Below, in pieces: positions 22,516 through 35,900 of a stretch of 64,000 bases of DNA. The position numbers and the translations under genes were made by a program. Every line of letters begins with the position of its first letter. Position 1 is the stretch's first letter. Under the pieces are notes generated by a model. It was not told the DNA's origin. It made no database searches and was given only the letters and a program-made list of their open reading frames with translations. The DNA comes from Quillaja saponaria (Eukaryota > Streptophyta > Magnoliopsida > Fabales > Quillajaceae): positions 4,003,001 through 4,067,000 of the forward strand of contig CM055605.1 of NCBI GenBank assembly GCA_029379385.1, read 5' to 3'.

Positions 22516-25500
22516 TTTAACCCTAATCATTACCCTAACTGCAATCCTAACCTTCCACACCAAAAATCCTAACCCCCAAAACCTCTAGCCCCCAACTTAC
22601 CAACTTTAACCTCAACCCTAATTATGACACCCAAATTCTAATTACAATACTCTAACTGCAACCTAATTACAATATCCTAACACTAGTTACAGTAACGTAA
22701 TTACGATACCCTAACTATAACCCTAATTACAGTAACCTAACACTAATCCTATTTGCGATACTCTAACCCTAATTACGGTACCTAAACCTAAGTTAAAGTA
22801 CCTTAATCCTAATCCTAATAGTGGTAACCTAACCCAAATAATAGTACCCTAACCCTAGTTAAGGTACTCTTATCCTAGTTACGACACCTTTACCCTAATT
22901 ACAGTACCTTTACCTTAGTTACGGTACCTTAATCCATGTTACAATATCCTAACCCTAATTACGATATCTTAGCTAACACTAATTACGGTACCCTAACCCT
23001 AACCCTAGTTACGACATCCTAACCCTAATTATGGTACTATAACACCAGTTACGATACTATAACACTAGTTACGATATCCTAACACCATTTACGATACTCT
23101 AACACTATTTACGGTATCCTAACCCCATTTATGGTACCCTAACACAAACTCTAATTACGATACATTAACCCTAGTTGCGTTACCCTAACCCTAGTTGCAG
23201 TACCTTGACCCTAGTTACGGTACCCTATCTCTCACCTAGTTATGATACCTTAACCTAACCTTATTTACAGTATCATAACCTTAATTAAGGTGCCTAAACT
23301 ATAACGCTAATTACAGAAACCCTAACTCTAATTACGGTACCATAACTCTCATTATAATACACGAACCCTAATTACGGTACCCTAATAGTAATTACGATAT
23401 CCTAAACCTAATTACGATATATTAACCTTAAACTTAATTACGGTACGTAAACTTTAGTTACAGTATTATAACCCTAACCCTTATTACGATACTCAAACTT
23501 TACTCATAGTACCTAAACCCTAGTTACAGTACCATACCCAAGTTATGATACCTTATACTAGTTATGGTACACTAATCTCAGTTACGATACCCTAATTTTA
23601 ATTACAATACTCAAATCCTAGTTACGGCACCATAAGTCCATAACCTTAACCCTAGTTACGGTACCTTTATCCTAGTTATAGTTTATTAACCTCAGTTACG
23701 ATACCCTAACCTTACTTATGGCACTATAATCCTAATACTAATTTGGGTACCCTAACTACAATTACGGTACCCTAACCATAATTACGGTAGCCTAACCATA
23801 ATTATGATACCCTAGCCCTAAATACGATATCTTAACCCTAATTAATGTTCCTTAACCTTTATTATAGTATCATAGCCCTAATTGCAGTATCTTAATCTTA
23901 GTTACGGGATAAAAACACTAATTATGGAATCTTAATCATAATTACAGTACCTAACCCTAATACTATTTATAGTTCCCTAACCCTAATTTTGCTACCTAAA
24001 CCCTAGTTACGGTACCCAACCCCTAGTCATGTTACCCTAACCCTAATTACAATACCCAAACCCTAACCTTACCCCTAATCCAAACCCAACCCTAACTCCT
24101 AACCCTAACACTAAATATATTACCTTAATCATAATTACGGTGCCCAAACCCTAATTATGATACCCAAACTCTAGTTACGGTACTCAAACCCCAATTACGG
24201 TACTCTAATCCTAATTACAGTTCCTTAACCCGAGTTACGGTACCCTAACTGTAGTTACGATACCTAACCTTAATTAAGGTAGCCAAACCCTAGTTACGGT
24301 ACCTTATCTCTCACCTAGTTATGGTACCCTAACCTAATCTTATTTACGGTACTCTAACCCTAATTAAGATACCCAAACTCTAATGCTAATTACAAAAACC
24401 ATAACCCTAATTATGGTACCCTAACTCTAATTATAGTACACGGACCCTAAATATGATATCCTAAATCTAATTACGATATGCTAACCCTAAACTTAATTAT
24501 GGTATGTAAACCCTAGTTATAGTCTCTTAACCCTAACCTTTGTTACGATACTCAAACTTTACTTATGGTACCCAAATCCTAGTTACAGTACCATAACCCT
24601 TGTTACGGTACCCTTATTCCAGTTATGGTATACTAACCCCAGTTACGATATCCCAACCCAAAATTACGATGCCTTATCCCTAATTTTATTTACGGTACCC
24701 TTACCTTAATGCTAATTATGATACCCTAATCCTAATTACAGTACCATAATCCTAATTATGATACCATAACCCTAATTACAGTACATAAACCCTAGTTATG
24801 ATACTATAACCTTAATCCTAGTTACGATACCCTTACCCTAGTTATGTTTCACTAACCCCAGTTACGATACCCTTACCCCAATTACAACCCTAACCTTACT
24901 TACGACATCCTAACCCTAATACTAATTTGGGTACCCTAATCACAATTATGGTACCCTAACCATAATTATGGTATTTTAACTATAAATATTGTACCTTAAC
25001 CCTAATTAATGTTTCTTAACTTTTACGATACCCTAACCCTAATTGCGCTATCCTAACACTAATTGCGATACCCTAATCATAATGAAGATATCCTAACCCT
25101 AACACTAATTATAGTTTCCTAATCTTAATTATAGTATCCAAATCCTAATTAGAGTACCTAAATCCTAGTTACGGTATCCAACCCCCAGTCATGTTACCCT
25201 AACTTTAATTACGGTACCTAAACCCTAACCTAACCTCTAATCCAAACCCAACCCTAACACTAAATATGTTACCCTAACCATAATTAGGTTACTCAAACCC
25301 TAATTATGGTACCCAAACCCTAGTTACGATACTTTAACCAAAGTTACGATTACTTAACCTGAGTTACGGTACCCTAACCTTACTTACGGTACCCTAACCA
25401 TAATTAAGGTACCCTAATCCTAATTATGGTATCCTAACCTAATTACAGTACCCTTATTAAAACCTTAACCTTAATTACAGTACCCTAACCATAACTATAA

Positions 25501-26625
25501 CCCTAGTTAGGGAACCCTAACTCTAGTTATAGTACCCTAGCCCTAGTTACAATACCCTAATCTTAACTTTATCCCTAATCCTAACCTAACTCTAACACTT
25601 ACTTACTATACCCAAACCCTAATTACAGTATCCAAATCCTAGTTACAGTACACAAATTTTGTACCTAAACCCTAGTTACGATACCTAAATACTAGGTATG
25701 GTACCCAAACCCTCGTTACAGTATCTAAACCCTAGTTACAGTACCCAAACCCTAGTTACCGTACCCAAACCCTAGTTACCATACCCTAACCCTAGTTACG
25801 GTCCTCAAACCTTAGGTAATGTTCTTAAATCCTAGGTACAGTACCCAAACCCTAGTTATGGTACCCAAACCCTAGTTACAGTACCTAAACTCTAGCTACG
25901 GTACCCAAACCCTATCTACAGTACCTAAACCCTAGTACAGTACCCAAACCTTAGGTATACCCTAACCCTAATTATAGTATCCTAATTTTAGCTACCATAC
26001 CCTAACCTTAGGTACAGTGCTCAAACCCTAGTTACAGTACCCAAATCCTAGTTATGATACCTAAACCCTAGTTACAGTACCCTAACCCTAGTTACGGTAC
26101 CCAAACCCTAGTTATTGTACCCTAACCCTTGTTACGGTACCCTAATCCTAACCTAACCTTAACTCTACCCCTAATCCTAACTAACCCTAACTCTATTCCT
26201 AACCTAACCCTAACTTTAACCTTAACTTTAACACTAAATTTGTAACCCCAACGCTAATTATTGTACCCAAACCCAAATTACAGTATGCCAAATCCTAATT
26301 ACGATTTCCAAATCCAATTTACATTAGCCTAACCTTAGTAACGATACTCTAATCCTAGTAATGATATCCTAACCCTAACCCTGAGCTTAAAAACCCTAAC
26401 CTTAACCTTAAGTCTAAAAGCCTTAACCTTAAAATCCCATTCCAAAAACCCCAACTCTAACCCTAAAACCTTAATCTTAACTCCCTTACCCTTATGCTAA
26501 CCTTGAAACCCAAACCCTGAAATTGTATCCTAACCATAACCCTAAATACTAAATCCTAACCATAGCTCTAACTATAAACCCTAAACCACCATAAATCCTA
26601 ACCCGTTAAACCCTAATTGTCAAAA
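22516..26625. repeat. Degenerate telomere-like minisatellite, about 4.1 kb
   Basis: An almost unbroken array built from CCCTAA-type telomere units alternating with the spacer TTACGGTA. The commonest period is 20 bp, consensus CCCTAACCCTAATTACGGTA, with drift to CCCAAACCCTAGTTACAGTA (notably 25640-26130). Pure runs of plain (C)CCTAA units occur at 24060-24110, 26140-26240 and 26380-26620. The C-rich strand is + throughout. It is not a perfect plant telomere (CCCTAAA)n, so it is an interstitial, diverged, telomere-derived satellite. Nothing in it codes for protein. Confidence 0.95.
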
Positions 26626-26962
26626 ATGCCTTCATTGTGACATTGGTAGAGAAAACATGTTGATTTGAAAAATGCTATATTCTCGCATACTGTATTGGCT
26701 TATAAATATTTTTTCTCATTGGTAAAATTTGGTGATTGATCAAGTTTTATAAGAGCAACAATAACATCTTCAGAGAATTAAGAATATATGAATTAATAAC
26801 AAATGTATTTCATTTGAGTCATGCATATAAAGAACCTTACGTATTATGTTATATCGCTAGTTTACCCCAAAAAGGATATACAGTTTCATCATGGAACCAT
26901 TACTACGCTTTGCTTCAGACTTCAAAAAACAAAAAAGAAGTTTGTTTCAGCTCAACAATTGA

Positions 26963-29900
26963 TCAGTTATCCTTACAATTTCTTGTGTAGCTAGAGAAAG
27001 CCAATCTTGACTGTGACTGAAAGAAATCAAATGGTGTTCCTGTTCCGAAAGATCTTCTAGTTGAATTTGGAGAGTCTGTTAATAGAGGTTCATACACTGG
27101 ATTTCTGTTATTGGGTTGTGTTATTGAAAAAGGAGCAACCTCTTTGTCTATTGTTCTTGGCTGAGGCTCGATACTCCCCAGAGACAAAATAGGCCCACCC
27201 AATCGTTCAGCCTGCTGAAGTGTATTGATTTTATTCGGTCTGTATGTATAGCGAAAGTATTTGATCGCTAGAATTGGTCCCATCCCAGCAGTAACTGTGA
27301 GCTGTAAGGAACACAATTTCAATCAAAACATATTTCAGCAATAAGTACGTAGGATCTCAATTTATAAAAAAAAATTAAGAGAGCCTTGAGCTCACAAACA
27401 TAAAGCAATTGATAACACTTTAGCATGCAATTCGTAAGAACTGTATAAATCTCATGCTATATATAATGAGACCAAATAAACCACTTGTATTTCAAAGGAG
27501 CCACACTCCCCATAAAAGGTGAAGAAGAACTTACAAATATAGTTATCCAGTAAGATGGTTGTCTACAAAGTCGAAACATAATTGTATATAACCCCGAGGA
27601 TGGAAGAGAACTGAAGATCCAGTTGATGATATAGAAGGCCGCCAAATTGCCCCATATAGCAAGATGTTGCAATATTGTAAAGGAACTGCAGGCACTATAA
27701 AGAGACAGTTAAAACAAACTCTTTAACCTTTAGAAAGTTATGCCAGTCTTATCTAAAGTGTTCCACCAATTCAATGAAATTTTGCAAATAAAGCAATGTC
27801 ACACAACATTACTTTCTTTTTCTTCTGTATTCCTAGAAAGATGAAACTATATCCATCGTTCGATCATATTCCTCTATTAATGGTAGAATAAACAGAAGAT
27901 GAAGTAATTTGAGATAAAGCCATGTTCAGTTTTGAAAATGTTGCATCTACAGCTAAGAGATTGAAGCTTACTTGGTCTCCTGTGTTACCACAAAAGCCTG
28001 CAACCATATACAACCAGAGAGTGCGACCATGGAAACCTCCTCCATTTCACTTTTATCATAGGCATAGGCATGTATGCTTATCACAAATACAACTATTGCC
28101 TGCAAATCATTCATAGGGATCTTCATAATTACTTCCAGGCTTTGTTCCAATTCTTTTTTTTTTTTGGTAAAGATGACTCAGTTATTTCAGCAGCAAAGGA
28201 ACAAGAACAAGAAGTAAGCTGAAAACTGTAGTGACAAACAGCACTCACATGGAAGAGAGATCGACCAAACCATCCAGCAAATGTGCTAGGATTCAGAATC
28301 CTGTTTCAATAATTATAGAGTCGTTTAAATGACTACCAACTGCAAGGAATAACAGGAAAGCAAGGCCATTTCCCATATTTCAAGAGACAAAAGAATCCAC
28401 AATTATAAAATAGAACAAACCAAGTTGAATAACAGCATAATATCGAACCTCCCAGCTTGGCAATAAAATAAAATTTGTGGATGCTGCATCACTGTTTCTT
28501 CACTAAGATCCTTGTCAAGGACACTGACTAGAACGGGTATACTAGTGTAGAAAACATTATAAGCCATCAAGCTAAGAGAATTAAAAAGGCTGGTTCCAGA
28601 GACACCTGAAATAAATGAGAAACTGAAAATGTTCTAAAGTCAATACCTAGCAAATGAGAATTAAAAGGAGCAATTCAAATACAATTCATACTGTAACATG
28701 ATAAACTAACGAAAGAATCAAAATGCCAACAAATATGAGGGGGACATTGCCGTCATGCTAATTTTTGTTTTGCCTGATTTTTGGCTCCTCAATGGGTGGC
28801 CGTATATACTTCCTGTTTAAGCACCTAACTCTTCCTGGGAATCTATTTTCTTATAAAGTGTTATACATTAAAAACTGGAGGATGTTGCTAGCAGACACTC
28901 ACAAGATCTGAATGAAACATATCACTAGTGACTTGTAGAAGGAATACTGTGCAAGAAATGCTGTACGGTTGTAGGAGTACCGGCCATGGACAAGTAACAA
29001 TCTTTTCAGAAACCTGAACTCTGCAAATCAAGAAAAGCAGTGATCTCAAATCTATAAATTCTTAGAGGAGAAGTAATTAAAAACATGTGGTACAGCTCTA
29101 CTGATTTAAAATATTTTCCCTAGTTTTTATTGTGCATAAAGAACTAGCTTTTGTGCTTCTTATTATCTCCAAAAAAAGTAGACTGCTTAGTTTTAGTGCT
29201 CGAACTCATCGAATGAGATGGCATTGAGACATAAGACCTCAAAGCATTATATGAAGGCTACTCTGGATTGAGAGTCAAAATTATTAAAATGCCAGATTCA
29301 AGGCAAAACAACAACCTTAATAACTATGAAAATAAAAATTAAACAGTAAAGTCTGTCTGTCTTAAAAAACTTTTGTAACATACATAAAGTTACATCGACT
29401 TGCAAAAAGTATAAATAGGCATACTTCCAATACTGTAATCAGCTGCCCTTGCTGCCTGCAATCCTTCTCTGCCACTAATGCCCACACCTATATCGGCTTG
29501 TTGGATCATTCTCACATCATTCCCACCATCCCCAATAGCCAAAGTTCTATAGTCACATGATTTTAAGATCTCCACAAGCTGCAATGTGTAGAAATATACA
29601 TATTGAAAATGGTATATTCTTTCCCTTTAAACAGAATAAAGAAAGTAAGCATAAAATCAGTATTCTTTAAGGGATGGGGCATGAGCAAATACCCTTCTGG
29701 TATATGTTCATGACTTCATGTGCCATAGTAAAATGTGGCTTTAAAAGTTAGTGATCTAGACAGGTAATAAAGTCTTTCCTAAATCAGCTACTCTCTTGGG
29801 GTTTAAGTATATAGACATAAAGAAAATATCTGGATTCTGACCAGAACATTGATATATGGATCAAGAATCAGTCTTAAAAAATATTGGCAGAACTTTCTGC

Positions 29901-32900
29901 CAATGATGTATACCAATAGTCAGCCAATAACCAGTTTAAGGTCTTAACTATTGGCATGGACAGTAAAGTGTTGTATATAGAGACACATTAGAAAGAGTTC
30001 AAAATCTCTTTGGCCCTTTTGTGCTCATTTTTCACTGAAGATATATATTCTAACAAAAAAGCACAAGATCCCCTTTTCTATGAGTAGAAATTCAGTACAA
30101 GGCACAAGCAGCGAGAAACTAAGTAAGCAAGAAGTATATAATAGGAAGAAAGAAAGTTTAGCAAAAATCCTTTCAAGCAAGGAAAAGCAGAAAGTTTAAT
30201 AATTTTGCACAACAGGGTAGTCAACCACATCTAGATATAGCTGAGGCTGACAAGCCAAAGTAGAGATAAGTACGATGAATAAAATAAGAAAAAAAAGGGA
30301 AATCATGTGAGCATCACCTGTGCTTTTTGTGATGGTGTTACACGACAACAAATAGCTGTCCTTGACAATATTGCTAGCTCTGTAAAAGCTTTCCTATAGT
30401 GCTTAAGTGCAATTTCAAGAGCCCAACCATCAACAACAAAAGCCACATCCTGTTTGAGGGTGCACAAGAAAACTAAATAAGTGGTTCTGAAAGACCGAAA
30501 CCTTTTAGGGGTCACCATCAAACAACATACTATAACCAAATAAGAAAGCGATAGCAGGCACTGGTTATCCAAAAACACGTAGAGCTCTAGATATAGTCAC
30601 AGGAGACCAGAATTAACAGTAGCCACAGCCAACAAATTACAATTAAGTAAATCTCATATATATATATATATATAAGTATCCATCTAAAACTAGGCAGAGT
30701 CAAGGCAGTAACTATAACTATAAGTAATGAAACCTTTGATATGGATTCTTTTCCTATTCCATTAATTTTTAGCAAGACCAGAAACAGTCCAATGGCCAAC
30801 AAAAGATGATGAAATATTGTAAACCTGTATTAGGGTGATTAAATCAAAACTCATGTTTAGAACCCCCCAAACTATTCTCACACAGTCACACACAACTGGA
30901 TTGTCATAGACAAGCAAAATATTCGTTCATACTACCCGCCCTTCACCACCCAAGCCCCAAAATAAAGAAGATTACTCGAAAAGAAGAATTACAGGAGTAA
31001 GAGAAAGCAATAGCACCTTAATAAGAAATATCAAGTCCTATTTAAAGCTACGCACTAACATTCTATTTTGTTAGCATGTTAGGTTTCCTGCATGTTTTTC
31101 AGATCCAAATGTGGTTTTTTTTTTTTTTTTTTTAAACCATAGAAAAGGAAATATTAGAACAAGGTAATGCATTATTAAGACTATGATAACAAAAAAAATT
31201 ATTAACTGACTTTATTAGAATAATATGGATGGCTTGTAAAATATGAATGAAGGCTGAAAAGATCTATAATTGCACTTCACTTTGTTATTGAATATTTGAC
31301 TGAGTTTATAAGCTGTACCTTAGGTTCTGAGGTTGTTCTTCTCATTGTAAGTAGAACTCTCTCCAAACTCCTACGAACTTCATCCTCAGTTTTTCCATCA
31401 ATTAGTAGAAGCTGGCCCTTTGGCTCTGTCAAGAGAGGAAATGAATAACTAATAAATAAAGGCGTAGTTCAGTCTAGGCATATTTAAAAGCAAAAGACTG
31501 TATTGTAATATTTGAACAGTTAAGTAGTAAACCCCAAAGAAAATTATAAATCACTAAACCAGAAAATATCCATGATCTTTAGACATAAAGATGAAATTGA
31601 CCCTATACTCCCCACCCATCCTAATGCTAACTTTCCAAAATATAATGGCTACTCCTCTAATTAACACCCGCATCCGTTATAGAATTTGCAATTGCAGGAA
31701 CTTATACATAAAATTTATCATAGCTAACTGCTATTTGGAATTGGACATAATGGACACCAATTAGGGGATTGACCAATTATTGACGCATATTTGTCCAACA
31801 AATTTAAAGGTTCAAATGCATATTGGTTGAAGATTTACAAGAAAACTACAACATGCTGCTTGAGACAAATTGCGAAGAGAATAAATGTGATCTCAATTCT
31901 CAACTACCTGGGGAAATAAAATTGCATGAAAGAGCAATCTGTATTGCAGTATTCTGCTTGTCACCAGTTAGCATCCAGAAATTTATTCCAGCTTTTCGTA
32001 GTGTTTCTATTGTTTCTGGCACCCCATCCTGAAGAACCATAAAGTGAAAGGAAAGAAAAAATCATCATATAACCTACCATAGAAGGTTTTCTAGTGTCCT
32101 TCCTTCCTTTTTTTATTTTATTTTTGCAAGCTATTAGAAGCCAAAAAAAATATAAAATTGAACCATTAGAATATTGAGAAATCTAGGAAAAAGGAAAGAC
32201 TTAAATGCCCAAATGTAGAAAAGATCACCTGTAGACGATCCTCTATTGCTGTAACTCCAAGAATCTCAAAGTCATGTTCAATTCTTTGGTAGACCTCAGC
32301 TAGTCTCCACTGAAAAAAGATTGAGTTGAGGGAGAGAGATGACAAAGTTGAACAATTTATGAGATCACTGACATGTAACCCTTACCTCCCTATCAACCAA
32401 AGTGCTGCTGGCCTCTTTAAACATAAAAGACCATTCTTGATATTCATCTTCTTTTAACTCACGCCAAGCCAAACACAGTGTCCGCAATCCTAAGTGAGCA
32501 TATTGCTCCACAGCTTCACTAAATGTCCTTGTTTGCTGTCCTGAAGTAAATATCATCTAAATAGCTGAGTTTGAAAATTCAATTAGGTGAATGCAACAGA
32601 ATATTCTAAGCATTGCTGCCTTCTTTGATTCCACACCACGAAGTGATAATTATTAAAAAATATATATAATAGTGGCCAAAAAGAAAGCTCAGAAGCCTGC
32701 AGGATGAATAGCAGAGATGCCACCGGCTATCCCAAAAACTCCCTTCCCTCCTACTCCTCGTATATAAATAATGTTTCTTCCTCTCTCTATACCACAGAGG
32801 GCCAAATGAGTATATGAAAGGAGCCATAATATGAAAATAATCATATGATGGGCAGCACACTATGACACGGCACCTTCAACCACAATATCCTGGATACAAT

Positions 32901-35900
32901 ACATTTCTGAGTTCCTAGGAACATGGTAATGGATTGATGTTACCCATAACAGAAACATACATTTACAAGCTAACTGGAATGTTTTGAGGGACCTAAACAT
33001 TCTTCTCCTTTTGATGGACAAGGGTTGCCATCAACTGGAAACCACATAAAAGTTTAATCATGCTATTTCATAATGGTTCTAGAATATCTAAAGTAGCAAA
33101 TGTAACTAAAGTTACCTGTTCTTGCATAAGGGAGAATAGCTTCATCTGCTCCTTTTGACAAGAGAATGATCTTTCCATTGATGTGATCTTTCACTACCAC
33201 GGACATTCTTTTCCTGTCAGAAGTGAATTCCAGAGTTTCCAATACTTCATATTGAAGAATTGAAGAATTGAACATGATCTCTGTAACAAATCAAAGAAAA
33301 TAATATCACAGACCCTACGAATCATAGTCATGATTCTTATGAAAATAAACAGAAACCATTTTTACCAAGACTATTTGCGTTCTTATTGAAAAAAAACCAT
33401 ATGCAAATGAGCGGCAGCGTGAACAAGTGCATCCTCGTCCTGAGATTGTGCCTTGTACATAATATCTCCAATTTTGCTAAATAAATCATGACAAGACAAG
33501 AGAGATTTTAAAGTTATTAAGTAAAAACAAGTATGCCTGAGGCCCACTAAAACATAATGTATGCATCAAACTCAATTGCAGGTAAATTCCAGCAAGTATA
33601 TTTTTCCCCAGGTTAAAAGAAAATAATGAATGGTAGAATCACCTTCGAATAGGTATAACTGTATTACATATTGCCATAACAGTAAGAAAACGTAAAACAT
33701 CAGGAGAGGCATTGGAAACAGCATTCAGAAGCTCAGTATCTGCATCAGGATTAAATTAATTAAAAGACAAAATTTGCAACAAAAGAGAGAAAAGTGACAA
33801 TTGATGAACAATAATATGAAAATCAACCTACAGTAAACAAACCTAGCTTAGCGACTTAATGCCTTATCAGCAGAAGTGCAACAAGTCAACAACAATAATA
33901 ACCTCCATACTTTATAATAAAATATTCTTCAATTAGAACTCTTATATCTTTTAAGTAAGGTAACTTTGAACAATGATATATCGTCTTGTACAACACCTGC
34001 TTACCACAAATGTTTTCCTGGGTTAAAAACTCAACCTCCATGTTGATAAGGTTAAATGAACATATACGTATATCCATCATTGCATACTAGAGTGAAAAAT
34101 GAAAGCTTGTAATTTATTTCTTTCCAAATTCCTCTTAGAAAGGACGTAAGATTTCAAAAGTTTGGTCAAATCAAGGAAACTGATGAAATGTTAACCCTAG
34201 AGTGACTCTGAATTAGCTTAAACGGAAAAGCACGCTGCTTCATAGATATTCACGTGTAAGCTCGATACATGTTGTTGGAAGCATTTCTTATTAGCTTAGG
34301 CTTTTGGAAGAATTTGCTAATCCAATAATATTTTCTTGAAATGAACTAAACCTACTGCCAAACTTGTTGGCAATTCAAATAAATCAAAACCCTGAAACAC
34401 TGACTCTATCCCAATCTCCTCAAAATCCATTCACAACTCAAGTCAATGGTTAAGGACACAAGATAGAGTACTCACTGTACTTTGTAGCTGACGACAGTAT
34501 TGGTTTTTTTCAATTTAGAATGTGATAGAGGTTACAGGATCAATGTAGCTAGCGACGCCTTAGATATAAAACACATCTAAACTGCAGAAGTCAACTATCT
34601 ATGGCAGGAATGTGTAAAGATAATTGTACTAGAAATTTGATATCCAAATGCAAAGCAGACTGCCCTATGTCTCCTAAAACCCTTTTTCTCTATGACTGAA
34701 TAAGCTTGTACATAACAGGAAAACAAAGAGCACACCACCGTATCATCTAAAGGCAACAAAGAACACACCACCATATCATGTAAAGGCAACATAATATATC
34801 TCCTAAAGATGCTTTTTGCCCGGATCTCATCCATTTCATATCCGTATCATTACACTTCAAAAGGCAAAAAGAAGAAACAATTTGGCAAATGTAACTACAT
34901 GAGTGAAGCAACAAGTCCATTACTACAAAGTAATAAGCCAAACCTTTCAAGGCATCACCACTTTCATTTCCATATAAAATGCCACTGATACAACATCTTC
35001 TAAATATCATCTTATTTTCTGTCAAAGTACCAGTTTTGTCAGTCAAAATGTACTCAACTTGCCCCAGGTCCTCGCTTATTGCTGTACTGCCACATATAAC
35101 AAACACCATTTTTATGATGCAATCTTACTTATATTTAAGCATGCAGAATCATCAGAATTTCTACCCCAAGCTTGTACCGACAAAATAAAAGGTTCAGGAA
35201 AAAAGGGATTTTTTTTTTTCTCCCAGTGACTTACTTTGTTGCGTGAGATCGAACACTAGTTTCTGGGTCAACTATCTGATCATCCCAATCAATAAACTTT
35301 GCATACAAGCTCTTCACAAGATCCAAAGATACCTGCCACAAATAAACCATTGATCCTATGCACTCTAGGAATTACCACTCTCAGTTTCTACTAACCAATA
35401 ATAACCAAAGAAAAATCAATTAACAACAGGTCATGGCACTATAGAACAACTATTTACAAGACAGAATTGAAACTTTTGATAAGAAATTCAGCTCAATGAT
35501 ATCCCCTCATTTTCCAGGCATAGTAAGACAAGAAAATGTCACAGAGAGACTTGCACTTATCAACTCAAATGACAGAGGAGCTCCATAAATACATATGTAC
35601 CATGGAGACCATTATACTTGAAATCTTTATTCTCCATAAGGCACATTTTTCTTACCTACCTGCAAAGAAATACTTCTGACTTCTGTACATTCCTAAATTG
35701 TTTTGACTTCAAAAATAATAATAAGAACAATAATAAAGCATGGTTCATTATATGAATCCTACTGTACCAAGTTATACGCAACAGCTTACCTTGATTGATA
35801 TGGGTATCATTATGGAACAAAGAAGCTCAAATCGAAGAGGGATGACCAATAGTTCATACCAAGGGCCTTCCATTGGATAAAGAACATACCATTGCTGCAA

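Noticed and set aside
22516..26625. Regularly spaced repeats as a possible CRISPR array
   Set aside because: The whole unit is repeated and drifts gradually; there are no constant repeats with unique spacers, and the setting is a plant nucleus.
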